Shown here piece after piece: positions 8,814 through 17,504 of a stretch of DNA of 64,000 nt. The stretch comes from Pseudovibrio ascidiaceicola. Its GTDB lineage: Bacteria > Pseudomonadota > Alphaproteobacteria > Rhizobiales > Stappiaceae. The notes beneath the pieces were generated by a model. It ran no database searches. It saw nothing but the letters and a program-made list of their open reading frames with translations, and was not told where the DNA came from. The stretch is taken from contig NZ_FOSK01000019.1 of assembly GCF_900114245.1 (NCBI RefSeq), positions 1 to 64,000 of the forward strand, read 5' to 3'. Made by a program: the position numbers and the translations under genes. Within the stretch, counting starts at the first letter, position 1. Every line of letters starts with the position of its first letter.

Positions 8814-9513
8814 TTAAACTGCCGCAGCCTGATAGGCTTGTGTAGCGTTGAGCAGCAGAGCAGATGGGTCCGAGGCGGTTTCAGGGTATTCCTGAACCTG
8901 CAACAGGGACTGTAACCCACTGACTTCGCTTGCTTCCTGCTCTTCCTCGCTGCCGCCAAGGTTCTTTTCGCGCAGTTCGGTATAAGCCTGCGCCAGATTC
9001 GTCTGGGCTTGCGAGGCGACAGCCTGATCCTGACCGGATGGCTGTGCAGGGGCCAGAGCAGCTGCGATCACCGTGTTCAGCTTGGCGATGCTGGCTTCCG
9101 GGTCACCGGAAATGGGTGCGGAATCGATTGAGACTTCGCCGCCAATGGCATAGCTGTGACCATCCGGGCCGCGAGTTTCAGTGTAGCTCGGCGCTCCGGC
9201 GTAGGCACCACCCGCTGCTGCATGAGCTTGTTCGTGCGCACGAACTTCCGTATCACGTGTCTTAAGCTCTTGAACCTGCTCCTGTTCTCCATCAGAAAGC
9301 TGTCCGTTTTCGTTCTTGGACTTTTCAGAGGAGGAGCTTGCTGCAACCGGGTTGGCAGAAAGGTCGCTTGTGATGGTGATGGAGTCTTTGGGAACCGCAT
9401 GTTCAACGAAAAAAAGACGTGGATTCCTGCTGGTTTACGCGTGCAGGCTGAGCTGCGTTGTAAGACGCAGAGCGAGCCAGTCCGGTAAATGAGGATCCAA
9501 TTCCATCTATCAT
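8814..9513 (-). pseudogene. SprA-type putative metalloprotease gene with a homopolymer frameshift
   Basis: Reading from ATG 9513 gives MIDGIGSSFTGLARSASY and continues to a run of seven T (minus strand, about 9410-9416), where the frame meets a TGA. Removing one T moves directly into the frame that carries the family core: VRAHEQAHAAAGGAYAGAP (HExxH-like zinc site), then GPDGHSYAIGGEVSID and SGDPEASIAKLNTVIAAALA, closing at TAA 8814. This pattern is that of the SprA-related / CJM1_0395 putative metalloprotease family, known in many marine and enteric proteobacteria. The single-base excess in a homopolymer may be a sequencing error, slippage or true decay; apart from it the gene is intact at about 232 codons. 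Confidence 0.75.
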
Positions 9514-9767
9514 AGGTTGAACTTATACTAGGGACTGGTGCTTCAGGTAAAGGATTTTCTGATACACAATTTCGTTAGGTATGCTAGGATTTTGCTTCGG
9601 GTGGAGGTTGTAAACCTGTGTATTTACAGCGCATTCCAGAAATGCGTCTGCTGCTTTTCGGGTAGGGTTGCGTGCAAGAATAACGCCTTAAAGCAGTTTG
9701 TAGGATTCAGATTGCAAGCAAACTGCGTTAAAGGGAAGGCAGCGGGAGCCTTTAGGGGAATACGGGA

Positions 9768-10403
9768 ATGATCGAAGATTTGAGCCGGTCTCAGCAGGAG
9801 ATATTGGACGCTGCTGCTGAGTGTTTCATGAGAATGGGGCCGGATGTGGCTTCCATTGATGATATTGCCGGTCTTCTTGGGTCTACAAAAGGGCGTGTCT
9901 ACCATCACTTCCGCTCCAAAGGTGAGCTGCTTTACGCCGTCCGCCTGCGCTCTGTTTCCCTGCTGATGGAACGGGTTAGCCCGATCGCGGCGCAGGACAT
10001 ACCCCCTGTCGAGAAGCTGCGAGCCATGTCCATCGCCCATGTGCTGCGCATCCTCAAGTTCCTGAGCTATCACCGCGTTGTCAGCGAAGACACTCGCATG
10101 TTTTTTCGTGGCGCGGCCAAGCCTCACGAAACGCAGATGATTGAGCAAATCATCGAAATGCGCCGCGCCTATGAGAACCTTTATCGCGGCGTGTTGACGG
10201 AAGGCATTGAGGCTGGTGTGTTTGCAAAGCAATCGGTCTCCATCACCCTGCACTCCATCATCATCCTGATGAACGGCCCATGCTTCTGGTACTCTCCACG
10301 TGCTGAGCAGACGGATAAGGATCTGGAAGAAATCGCCCGCAGTGTTTCTGACCTTGTGCTGCGTGCCGTGGTGGCTGATCCGGCGCTGTTGGAAGAGGCT
10401 TAA
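9768..10403 (+). CDS. TetR/AcrR family transcriptional regulator
   Basis: DNA-binding repressor, 211 residues. The N-terminal helix-turn-helix spans about residues 10-50: ILDAAAECFMRMGPDVASID followed by DIAGLLGSTKGRVYHHFRSKGELL, the classic TetR signature. The C-terminal ligand domain does not reveal its effector. It starts at ATG 9768 with AGGGGA upstream. Flanked by a divergent metalloprotease-like gene and a convergent hypothetical gene, so its target is not clear; self-regulation is likely by family habit. Confidence 0.88.
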   Translation: MIEDLSRSQQEILDAAAECFMRMGPDVASIDDIAGLLGSTKGRVYHHFRSKGELLYAVRLRSVSLLMERVSPIAAQDIPPVEKLRAMSIAHVLRILKFLSYHRVVSEDTRMFFRGAAKPHETQMIEQIIEMRRAYENLYRGVLTEGIEAGVFAKQSVSITLHSIIILMNGPCFWYSPRAEQTDKDLEEIARSVSDLVLRAVVADPALLEEA

Positions 10404-10615
10404 TCCTCGCGCCAAACGGGGATATCTCGTTTGCGTTGAAATGTGCGTTGCTTTGCGCGATTTAGCGTTTTTCTGCGTTCCTCTGTGATTTGCTGGGCTT
10501 GCCACCCAGCCTCTAAACCCAACAAGACAAAACTGCTGCGGGTTGGGCAGTGTCGAAACCAGACTGCCATTGAAGACATGCTTTGTGTGTGAGCCTCTGT
10601 TGCAAACTGAGCGAC

Positions 10616-11176
10616 TTACTTCACCAGCTTTACGTCTTTTGATTTCGTAATCTTCTTTGTTTCGGCAACAGCTTCATCACCAATCTTCTTGGCCTGTTTG
10701 TTCTCATCCCCTTTTAAGGACGCATAGCTGCGGTCCATGGTGATATCGAATGTCCCATTTACCGACGGTAATCCAACATCTTCGTATTTAAACGTCCAGA
10801 CGGCTTTTTTCCCGGCGCTGGAGGCGTTGTGGTAGAATTTTGGTTTGGACTGCTTTGCGACCCGCACAACAAAAGACCCGGTTGGCAACTTTAAGCGAGC
10901 ACTCAACTCATGCGCTTTTTCAAAGAGCTTCATGACCAATGGCTTGATTTCATCCGCTTGCTTTTGCTTGTTCTGATCCCCTTTTTTGGCTTCAAATAGC
11001 AAAAAGTTTCCAAGTTTCTGCAGCGTTAGATCAGCCAGCTTGCGGGCTTGTGAATCTCCGGCCAGTTTCGCGCGAGCCTGAAGGATCTTGATGCTCTGCT
11101 TTGCTTCATGTTCGCTTGGAATACTGCTACTCGACCACTTCTTGGGGAGTTCAGGTGCTTTTACTGCAGTTGGCAT
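10616..11176 (-). CDS. Hypothetical Lys-rich protein
   Basis: Not recognised. 186 residues, strongly basic, with many Lys, no signal peptide and no membrane segment. The N-terminal half is probably helical (KLADLTLQKLGNFLLFEAKK and similar), the C-terminal half beta-like (VWTFKYEDVGLPSVNGTFDI). ATG 11176 follows AGAGG with usable spacing; a TTG at 11206 would add ten residues. Stands alone between the TetR gene (convergent) and the GFA gene, more than 180 bp from each. Confidence 0.6.
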   Translation of the reverse strand: MPTAVKAPELPKKWSSSSIPSEHEAKQSIKILQARAKLAGDSQARKLADLTLQKLGNFLLFEAKKGDQNKQKQADEIKPLVMKLFEKAHELSARLKLPTGSFVVRVAKQSKPKFYHNASSAGKKAVWTFKYEDVGLPSVNGTFDITMDRSYASLKGDENKQAKKIGDEAVAETKKITKSKDVKLVK

Positions 11177-11365
11177 CTTCGACAACCTCTTTACAGACTT
11201 CCTCAAGTGAAACGCTCAAAGCTATAGTCATTGGGTTTCGACGTCTGATCAAGAGATTGGTTTCTGTTAGGCTTAAAGGTCGTGATTAGATGTTTTTTGA
11301 GGGCTTTAGAGAAAGAAATGGTTAGAGGGGTACAGTGCTCTTGCTGAAGTGTGACTGCAATCTTT

Positions 11366-11743
11366 TCACTCCTCAACCCGATCCTTCTCGTAGGTTTTCG
11401 CAACCGGGAATTCTGGTAGCCAGGTTTCGCGGCGGGTGGTCCAGAGCTCATAGGTTGGGTTCATCTGGTTGGGCTCGTCCAGAGCGCCCAGATGGACCTC
11501 CATTTCGCCCTCGCTGGTTGAGTAAACGGAAGATCCGCATTTGGGGCAAAAAGCGCGGCCTTGATAGGCGTTCACTTCGCCCTCAACGCTGACCTTCTCC
11601 TCAGGGTAGACCGCCGAGGCATGGAAAACAGCGCCATGATGTTTACGGCAATCCATGCAATGGCAAACGCCAACCCTGTCCGGCTCCCCCGTCGCCACAA
11701 GGCGAACTGCGCCACACAAACACCCACCCGTGACTTGTTCCAT
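11366..11743 (-). CDS. GFA / CENP-V family zinc-binding protein
   Basis: 125 residues with the GFA fold pattern: GGCLCGAVRLVATG near the start (CxC zinc ligands), CHCMDCRKHHGAVF (CxxC ligands) and FCPKCGSSVYS. The family is named for glutathione-dependent formaldehyde activation, but most members have no proven enzyme activity and may simply bind zinc and glutathione. Start ATG 11743 has AAGGAGTG seven bases upstream, an excellent ribosome site. No clear operon partner. Confidence 0.88.
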   Translation of the reverse strand: MEQVTGGCLCGAVRLVATGEPDRVGVCHCMDCRKHHGAVFHASAVYPEEKVSVEGEVNAYQGRAFCPKCGSSVYSTSEGEMEVHLGALDEPNQMNPTYELWTTRRETWLPEFPVAKTYEKDRVEE

Positions 11744-11913
11744 CTTAACACTCCTTCGCTATCCGGCGGGCAGGGTATAGCCAAAACTGAGGTTTGACTA
11801 TCGTTGTCACTCTCGGGCCATAGCAGGCGGGGTGAGATCGGTTGGCCGATCACCCAGCCTTCATTGTGCCTGTGAGAAGTCTGGGGCAGGAAGAACGAGT
11901 TGATGGGTTTGGA

Positions 11914-12513
11914 ATGGTGGCTTTGAAGAAGATGGTTGGTTGGCCTGCGGCAGTGCTGTTTGTGCTGGTGTTGGCTGGATGTGGCTCGATAGAGGATGAC
12001 TACGAGATCGCACGGTTTGATGCGGTGGATGGGGAACTGGTGATGAACGGGGTGATCAGCTCGTCCACGCCGATTGATTTGCGGACAGCTTTGGATGAGA
12101 ACCCGAAGATCAAACGCATCGTTATGGTGGATGTGCCGGGCTCGGATGATGATTACGCCAATCTGGAGGCGGGTCGCATTGTTCACGAGCGCGGGCTGAC
12201 CACGGTCATTCCATCAAACGGCATTATTGCCTCTGGCGGGACAGACTTTTTCCTTGCTGGCAAAAAGCGAGTTGTGGTGAAGGGCGCGCGCATTGGTGTG
12301 CATTCGTGGAGTGCCGAGGATTATACCGCATTGGATCTGTCCAGGTCTGATGAAGAGCACGAGAAGTACCTCAAATACTACAAGAGCATTGGCATTGATC
12401 CGCTGTTTTACTGGTACACACTGGAAGCCGCCCCGCCGGAAGATGTGCACTGGATGACTGACAGCGAGATGAAGCGCTATGAAGTCGGCACGCAATACGC
12501 CGCCCGCCCATAA
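11914..12513 (+). CDS. Lipoprotein with a ClpP/crotonase-like domain (COG3904 type)
   Basis: About 199 residues. The N-terminus has a hydrophobic stretch ending in LVLAGC, a lipobox, so the protein should be lipid-anchored and periplasmic. The rest fits COG3904 periplasmic ClpP-superfamily proteins: an early EIARFDAVDGELVMNGVIS strand pair, VMVDVPGSDDDYANLEAGR, then IIASGGTDFFLAGKKR with the candidate nucleophile Ser and IGVHSW with the candidate His. A peptidase role is only inferred. Start uncertain: ATG 11914 or ATG 11932 both retain the lipobox; the frame is open to 11842. Confidence 0.7.
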   Translation: MVALKKMVGWPAAVLFVLVLAGCGSIEDDYEIARFDAVDGELVMNGVISSSTPIDLRTALDENPKIKRIVMVDVPGSDDDYANLEAGRIVHERGLTTVIPSNGIIASGGTDFFLAGKKRVVVKGARIGVHSWSAEDYTALDLSRSDEEHEKYLKYYKSIGIDPLFYWYTLEAAPPEDVHWMTDSEMKRYEVGTQYAARP

Positions 12514-12632
12514 GGGCTTAAAGCGACACGAACATACTAAACGGGCCACGTAGCAGTGGTCCGTTGTATTCTGCCCTTGCATCCCTCCCAATCGCTTTTT
12601 AAGGATACTCTTATGAGCTTAGGGAGCCTGTG

Positions 12633-13223
12633 ATGACTGGGACCGATCTGCAAACCAAAGGCATGCTGTGTGATCCGGGTGATCACTTCACCGGTATTTA
12701 TGAGGTTGAGCGCAAGTATGCTGTTGCCGACCTTGAGGTGATCCGCTGTCAGCTGGAAGCACGTGGTGCCGTGCCTTTCACCCTTGGCAATACAGAGCAA
12801 GACATCTTCTATGACCTTGCGGACAGCCGCCTTGCCAACAACAACCAGCAACACGTGCTGCGCGTCATGCGTCCGTCAGGCCGTGCGCTCTGGATCAGCA
12901 AAGGGCCGGGACCGGACAAATGCATCTCCATGGATCTGGCAGATGCGGATCAGGCGAACGCCATGATCCTGTCTCTGGGGTTTGAGGAGGTTGAGCGACT
13001 GGAAAAGAAACGCGACATCTATTTCCTCGGCAAATTCCACGTCACGCTGGACGAGCTCCCAGGCCTTGGCCGTTTTGTTGAACTGGCCATCATGACAAAT
13101 GATGCTGACAAACTGGCGCAATTCGAGCAGGAAATCGGCGAACTGGCCGACAGCTTCAACCTCTCCTCAGACGCTCTGCAAACCCAATCTTACCGCGCCA
13201 TGCAACAGGCTTTGGAAGCCTAA
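12633..13223 (+). CDS. CYTH-domain protein (class IV adenylate cyclase / triphosphatase family)
   Basis: 196 residues. The ExExK signature of CYTH triphosphate-tunnel enzymes is present as EVERKY near residue 25. Later strands carry paired basic and acidic residues expected in the tunnel (VLRVMRPSGRALWISKG, FHVTLDELPGLGRFVELAI). Family members hydrolyse thiamine triphosphate or polyphosphate, or make cAMP; the sequence does not tell which. ATG 12633 is preferred over an adjoining GTG at 12630, with AGGGAGC upstream at good spacing. Single gene between the lipoprotein and the ArsR gene. Confidence 0.82.
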   Translation: MTGTDLQTKGMLCDPGDHFTGIYEVERKYAVADLEVIRCQLEARGAVPFTLGNTEQDIFYDLADSRLANNNQQHVLRVMRPSGRALWISKGPGPDKCISMDLADADQANAMILSLGFEEVERLEKKRDIYFLGKFHVTLDELPGLGRFVELAIMTNDADKLAQFEQEIGELADSFNLSSDALQTQSYRAMQQALEA

Positions 13224-13306
13224 CCTGTTGCAAAATATTCGTTATTTATAAGTGTAATCCGCCGTTTTCAGGGATGCGTCGGCTAAGACTGGTAGGGTTT
13301 GTTTTA

Positions 13307-13352
13307 ATGCAACGAAAATGTTGCATTTGATTATGCAACTATTTTGTTGCAT
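13307..13352 (+). promoter_or_regulatory. Two tandem identical inverted repeats (probable ArsR operators)
   Basis: Two copies of ATGCAAC-N6-GTTGCAT, perfect 7-bp arms with six-base spacers, lie at 13307-13326 and 13333-13352. The spacers differ (gaaaat, tatttt) while the arms are identical. The second copy ends 8 bases before the ArsR start codon and abuts its ribosome site, as expected for autoregulation. Confidence 0.8.
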
Positions 13353-13360
13353 AAGGGGGT

Positions 13361-13666
13361 ATGACTGCAGCAGATGATCATCTTAACGCACTGTTCAAAG
13401 CACTTGGCGACAGCACGCGACGGCGAATAATTGACGAATTGTCCCGGCGTAGCAGGCAGTCGCTCTTCGAAATCCATACACGGGTTTTACAGGAATACGG
13501 TGTCGACTTAACGAGGCAGGCCTTTTCGCGGCACCTTTCAGCATTAGAGGCGGCTGGCGTACTTGTTGTCGAGTGGCAGGGGACGACGAAGTTGCATTCG
13601 TTGAACACCAAGCCACTGGCAGAGTTGCGTTCCGGATGGCTCTCTAAGTTTGGAGAGAATGAATGA
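13361..13666 (+). CDS. ArsR family winged-helix repressor
   Basis: 101-residue DNA-binding protein. LNALFKALGDSTRRRIIDEL is the standard ArsR N-terminal helix pair, followed by a recognition helix in LTRQAFSRHLSALEAAGVLV. No obvious Cys metal ligands, so it probably does not sense metals; it resembles ArsR regulators linked with VOC or SRPBCC genes. The stop overlaps the following VOC gene (ATGA), so they are co-translated. Two perfect tandem operators lie immediately upstream. Confidence 0.9.
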   Translation: MTAADDHLNALFKALGDSTRRRIIDELSRRSRQSLFEIHTRVLQEYGVDLTRQAFSRHLSALEAAGVLVVEWQGTTKLHSLNTKPLAELRSGWLSKFGENE

Positions 13667-14049
13667 AGATTTATATCACAAGCGTCTTTGTCGATGATCA
13701 GCAAAAAGCGCTGGAGTTCTATACTGAAAAGCTCGGCTTTGAGAAGAAGAACGATGTTCCTCTTGGCGAGAGCCGCTGGCTGACTGTGATCAGCAAGGAA
13801 GACGAAAACAGCATTGAGTTGCTGCTTGAACCGAGCAGCCATCCGGCAGTTTCACCCTTCAAGAAAGCTCTTTCAGCTGATGGCATTCCTGCTGCGTCTT
13901 TCAGCGTGGAAGATCTGGATAAAGAACACCAACGCCTTGAGACACTCGGTGTCAATTTTGTACAGGCCCCAAGCTCATTTGGAGATGTAAAACTCGCCGT
14001 CTTTGATGATACGTGCGGTAATCTTATCCAACTGGTTCAGCTTCCCTGA
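13663..14049 (+). CDS. VOC superfamily (glyoxalase/bleomycin-resistance-like) protein
   Basis: 128 residues, two betaalphabetabetabeta modules. ITSVFVDDQQKALEFYTEKLGFE is the usual first module; the second has SFSVEDLDKEHQRLETLGV and ends FDDTCGNLIQLVQ, where the metal-ligand Glu of glyoxalases is replaced by Gln-rich NLIQLVQL, so classic glyoxalase I activity is doubtful. Co-transcribed with and overlapping the ArsR gene, hence likely the repressor's regulated product. Confidence 0.85.
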   Translation: MKIYITSVFVDDQQKALEFYTEKLGFEKKNDVPLGESRWLTVISKEDENSIELLLEPSSHPAVSPFKKALSADGIPAASFSVEDLDKEHQRLETLGVNFVQAPSSFGDVKLAVFDDTCGNLIQLVQLP

Positions 14050-14073
14050 TTTCTGGCGCCTGAGGGTCACTGC

Positions 14074-14091
14074 AACCTGCTGTGGCAGGTT
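14074..14091 (+). terminator. Short perfect hairpin downstream of the VOC gene
   Basis: AACCTGC-tgtg-GCAGGTT, 7-bp stem and four-base loop, 25 bases after the VOC stop. No T-run follows, so termination is uncertain. Confidence 0.4.
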
Positions 14092-14131
14092 CAAAACATC
14101 AAAGTGACCAGAGCTTTACATAATAATACTG

Positions 14132-14196
14132 AAATGGGCACCTGCCGGGCACAAAAGGTTTAAGTCCTTTTGTTAACCCGTTTGGGCTGCCCATTT
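14132..14196 (+). terminator. Nested double hairpin ending in a T-run
   Basis: Outer arms AAATGGGCA (14132-14140) and TGCCCATTT (14188-14196) are perfect and run into TTTTT; inside them ACAAAAGG (14151-14158) pairs with CCTTTTGT (14166-14173). The 304-bp gap between the VOC and AraC genes is otherwise empty. A terminator or small structured RNA are both possible. Confidence 0.5.
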
Positions 14197-14353
14197 TTGT
14201 CGTTTGTACCCGTTTTTCTATGCGTAAAGGCTGAAAATATTCCCAAAGGTAATCTTGGGGTTAAGTTGGGTTGTTTAGTTGATACTAAAAATATGCGCTA
14301 GGTATAAATGCATAATGAATTTAAATTTGGAATAGTTATGACTGGAATTTTAG

Positions 14354-15328
14354 ATGCAATCAGAAGGGTCCTATTTGAATGACGGACATTTTCGCAAGTA
14401 TTTTGATGCATCTGCCCCAATATACGTTAATAATGAGAATGTCTCCGCGATAATAAGTAATATAGAATATAGCCAAGAATTTCAGGTACGGATTGCAAAA
14501 ATACTTCCGAAGAGGGATTTTAGCGCCTGCTATACTTCATTTAGAAACGAGGCTTGCACAATTTCAGGAAACTTTCTCCTGCAAGGATCGTTGATTGCAA
14601 CCGTGGCGGGTGTTCAGCAGTTTACCCTGAATGCAGATAGAGCGAATCTCGTCAAATACGGACCGTCTACTACAAAATTTCAGATTGCCCGTGGCACCGA
14701 CCTGCAGATGCTTTCCTACTCCATTTCTGAGGAGTATCTAATGCGGGCGCTCGAAAAGGATATTCCGGCTACGTTTCTACCGTTTCTGAAACCCAGTGAG
14801 CAGGGGTTCAACCTGCTGGAGTTTCGCCCAACACCTGAGATGCGGAGGCTTGTGCGGTCCGTGATCAGCAGTCCGCTGGTTGGGACGATGCGGAATCTGT
14901 TTATTGAAGGGGCGGTGCTGCAACTAATGGCACTCAAAGCCAACTTTCTCAGCAATCAGGTATCTGCCGCCGGAATGCTGAATGAGTATGAAGTGGCGAG
15001 TGTTCAACGTGCCTACAAGCTGTTGATGGGAAGCCTCAGTACGCCGCTGTCTTTGAGTGATCTGGCGTACAAAGTGAACCTTGGTGAGAAGCGGCTTAAC
15101 AGTGGATTTAAGAAGATATTCGGTGGGACGGTTTTTGAAGTCTACCGCAATGAGCGGCTGGAGATTGCCCGCAAAACGATTGAGCAGAGTGACGCCTCGC
15201 TCTCCAAGATTGCGCAGCACATCGGCTACCGCCACTACAACAATTTCATAAGTGCGTTCACGCGGCAATTTGGGGTGTCTCCTGCAAAATACCGGAGACA
15301 TTCGCGAGATAACCAAAACACGGAATAA
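14354..15328 (+). CDS. AraC family transcriptional regulator
   Basis: 324 residues. The C-terminal ~100 residues form the double helix-turn-helix: PLSLSDLAYKVNLGEKRLNS then FKKIFGGTVFEVYRNERLE, with the second HTH in ASLSKIAQHIGYRHYNNFIS and FTRQFGVSPAKYRRH. The N-terminal ~200 residues form an effector/dimerisation domain of the type seen in PchR/YbtA-like regulators, but effector identity is not visible. ATG 14354 is a weak start. Stands alone, followed by a small hypothetical gene 33 bp downstream. Confidence 0.88.
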   Translation: MQSEGSYLNDGHFRKYFDASAPIYVNNENVSAIISNIEYSQEFQVRIAKILPKRDFSACYTSFRNEACTISGNFLLQGSLIATVAGVQQFTLNADRANLVKYGPSTTKFQIARGTDLQMLSYSISEEYLMRALEKDIPATFLPFLKPSEQGFNLLEFRPTPEMRRLVRSVISSPLVGTMRNLFIEGAVLQLMALKANFLSNQVSAAGMLNEYEVASVQRAYKLLMGSLSTPLSLSDLAYKVNLGEKRLNSGFKKIFGGTVFEVYRNERLEIARKTIEQSDASLSKIAQHIGYRHYNNFISAFTRQFGVSPAKYRRHSRDNQNTE

Positions 15329-15361
15329 GCCGCTAATTTGGAAAATATGGGGTGAAGTGGA

Positions 15362-15625
15362 ATGGCGGAATTGGACTTTCTCAGAGAGGATGACACCTCT
15401 TTTTATCAGGAATTAGAAGGCCTTCAACTTGCATCCTGTCAATTGAAGAACCTCGTGGAAGCACTGAACATCGTTTTGACAAGCCGGCTGGAGCATACGC
15501 GAGAGTACGACATGCTGCTCACTATCAATCACGCCATTATGGGACATAATGAGGATCTGCAGGATCGAAGTTTAAGGGTTATTGCTCTGCTTCAACATGC
15601 AGCTGACCCAACCTACGTAGATTGA
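15362..15625 (+). CDS. Small hypothetical helical protein
   Basis: Not recognised. 87 residues, acidic and probably all-helical, without signal peptide or membrane segment. It begins 33 bp after the AraC stop in the same orientation with a purine-rich GGGGTGAAGTGG upstream, so it may be co-transcribed with the regulator. Confidence 0.5.
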   Translation: MAELDFLREDDTSFYQELEGLQLASCQLKNLVEALNIVLTSRLEHTREYDMLLTINHAIMGHNEDLQDRSLRVIALLQHAADPTYVD

Positions 15626-15768
15626 GGGTGATTGCAGCACTACACCCCTGTGCCGGGTGATGCGGAGAAGGAGTTCAACGGGTCAGGTAACTGGCATCAG
15701 ATCAGGCCAGCCGTTGGTACTCCGCCTCTGCCCGTTCAGGAATAGCAGACAGAAAAAGGATCGAGGCT

Positions 15769-16053
15769 ATGCCCCAAGACAATCCTCGGCAACAACAGCA
15801 GCTGGTCGAACCGGGGAGTATTCGTGTTCCTGGACTGACGGTGAAAGAGAACCCGCGCATCAACCGCATTCAGTTTGTGTTTGATGAGCAACCCAGCGAG
15901 GAGATCTGCCGGATCTTAAAGAGCAATGCGTTTCGCTGGTCTCGTCATGAGGACGCCTGGCAACGGCAGCTCAGCCTGACCAGCCGCAAAATCGCGGTAA
16001 AAGCCCTGCTGGAAATCAAGGCACTGGCGACATCTACCCGGCGCGGGCGGTGA
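15769..16053 (+). CDS. Short polyvalent-protein-type domain (mobile-element remnant)
   Basis: 94 residues. The segment INRIQFVFDEQPSEEICRIL with SNAFRWSRHEDAWQRQLS resembles the C-terminal 'large polyvalent protein' motif found at the ends of plasmid and phage antirestriction (ArdC/DUF3560-like) proteins: NRIQ-x-F-x-F, then FRWS-x(5)-AWQR. Here it stands alone as a small ORF, so it is likely a truncated or orphaned module. No integrase or att site is seen nearby. Confidence 0.5.
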   Translation: MPQDNPRQQQQLVEPGSIRVPGLTVKENPRINRIQFVFDEQPSEEICRILKSNAFRWSRHEDAWQRQLSLTSRKIAVKALLEIKALATSTRRGR

Positions 16054-16293
16054 GGGACACCGCACGCCTACACCTTGACCTCTGCTCTTTTGCTTACGCC
16101 CACCCCGCGTGCATGGTGTGGAACCTTGACATCAGCGCACCAGCGCCGTCATCATTATTAAAATTTTAGCTATTTGAGTTGGTTTGCTTTTATGTGTGGG
16201 CAACCAAACTGCTTTAAGCGGTTGGCCCTGTGCGCGCGTCCCAGGCATTTTTCTGTGTCTGATCGCAAGGTGCACCAAAGCATTGGGGTGAAG

Positions 16294-17370
16294 ATGATTG
16301 ATATTCCGACACTCTTGGAGGCGCGATCTGTTCAATCTGCGCGCTTGACCACGCGGGTGCTGTTTTCTGGCCCTGAAGATGGTGTGCCGATCTTCTTCAT
16401 TCATGGCAATCTTTCTGCGGCAACGTGGTTTGAAGAAACCATGCAGCGTCTTCCGAAGTTTTTTCGCGCCATTGCACCGGACCTGCGCGGTTATGCAGGC
16501 GCTGACCCTGCTGTTGTTGTGGATGCAACCCGTGGTACCAAGGACTTTGCTGATGATCTCGCCGCGCTGATGGATGAGCTGGGTATCAAGACCGCACACA
16601 TGGTCGGCCATTCGCTTGGCGGCGGTGTGCTCTGGCAGTTTCTTGCCGATTATCCGCAGCGTGTTCTGTCGCTCACGCAAGTCAGTCCATCTTCTCCATT
16701 TGGCTTTGGATGCTCCAAAGCGGATGGCACGCCGTGTTTTGAGGATGGCGCAGGCAGTGGGGCAGCAGCAGTGAACCCTGAGTTTGTTAAGCTGCTTATG
16801 GACAAAGACAGCAGCACGGGGAGCGATTTTTCTCCGCGCAATATCCTCAACACGTTTGTCTGGAAACCGCCATTTCAGCCCAAGCGGATGGAAGCATGCA
16901 TGGCAACCGTGTTTGCTCAGCACACAGGCGACAAATCCTATCCGGGGGACGTGTTGCCTTCCTCCAACTGGCCAGGTGTCGCTCCGGGCCGCTTTGGCAG
17001 CATCAACGCGCTCGCACCCAACCGTCAGGCAAACCCACTTGGGTTCTGCGATGTGGATGCCAAGCCACCCGTGCTTTGGGTGCATGGTGCGGATGATCTT
17101 GTCGTCTCCGACTCCTCCATGTTCGATCTGGGTTCATTGGGCAAACTCGGTTTCCTCCCCAGTTGGCCCGGCGAAGAGGTCTTCCCACCCCAACTGATGG
17201 TCACCCAAACCTCCGACGCCCTGGACCGTTATGAGGCAAATGGTGGAAGCGTTGAGCGCTATGTGGTCAAGAAATGCGGCCACACCGCTTACATAGAAAA
17301 ACCAGAGGAGTTCGACGCAGTCTTCCACGCCTTCCTGCAGAAACATGTGAGTGTGACTGAAGCCAGTTAA
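16294..17370 (+). CDS. Alpha/beta-hydrolase family protein
   Basis: 358 residues. The oxyanion region is FFIHGNLSAATWF, the nucleophile elbow is VGHSLGGGVLWQ (Ser in GHSLGG), and a C-terminal VLWVHGADDLVVSDSS strand precedes the catalytic His in KKCGHTAYIEKPE. A ~100-residue lid between the elbow and the C-terminal strands carries VSPSSPFGFG. Substrate unknown. ATG 16294 follows TTGGGGTGAAG; the frame is open to 16174, but the extra residues do not look coding. Not in an operon. Confidence 0.87.
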   Translation: MIDIPTLLEARSVQSARLTTRVLFSGPEDGVPIFFIHGNLSAATWFEETMQRLPKFFRAIAPDLRGYAGADPAVVVDATRGTKDFADDLAALMDELGIKTAHMVGHSLGGGVLWQFLADYPQRVLSLTQVSPSSPFGFGCSKADGTPCFEDGAGSGAAAVNPEFVKLLMDKDSSTGSDFSPRNILNTFVWKPPFQPKRMEACMATVFAQHTGDKSYPGDVLPSSNWPGVAPGRFGSINALAPNRQANPLGFCDVDAKPPVLWVHGADDLVVSDSSMFDLGSLGKLGFLPSWPGEEVFPPQLMVTQTSDALDRYEANGGSVERYVVKKCGHTAYIEKPEEFDAVFHAFLQKHVSVTEAS

Positions 17371-17504
17371 ACGGAGCGAGTTGAGCAGGACTCAAAATAC
17401 TGTCGAATTTCATCTATGAAAATGCATTGGTAAAAATAAGCTAGATAAATCATGATGTTGTCGGTTTGTTCTGGCCAGCATACGCTCACTCATACCACCC
17501 TTTT

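Noticed and set aside
9624-10505. Long open frame (293 codons) on the minus strand over the TetR gene
   Set aside because: Antisense to a clear TetR gene with a perfect HTH; the translation has no family features and is rich in His/Arg as expected of an out-of-frame shadow.
16132-17085. Long open frame (317 codons) opposite the alpha/beta hydrolase
   Set aside because: Opposite a gene with a complete catalytic triad; product is Cys/Arg/His-rich with no recognisable domain.
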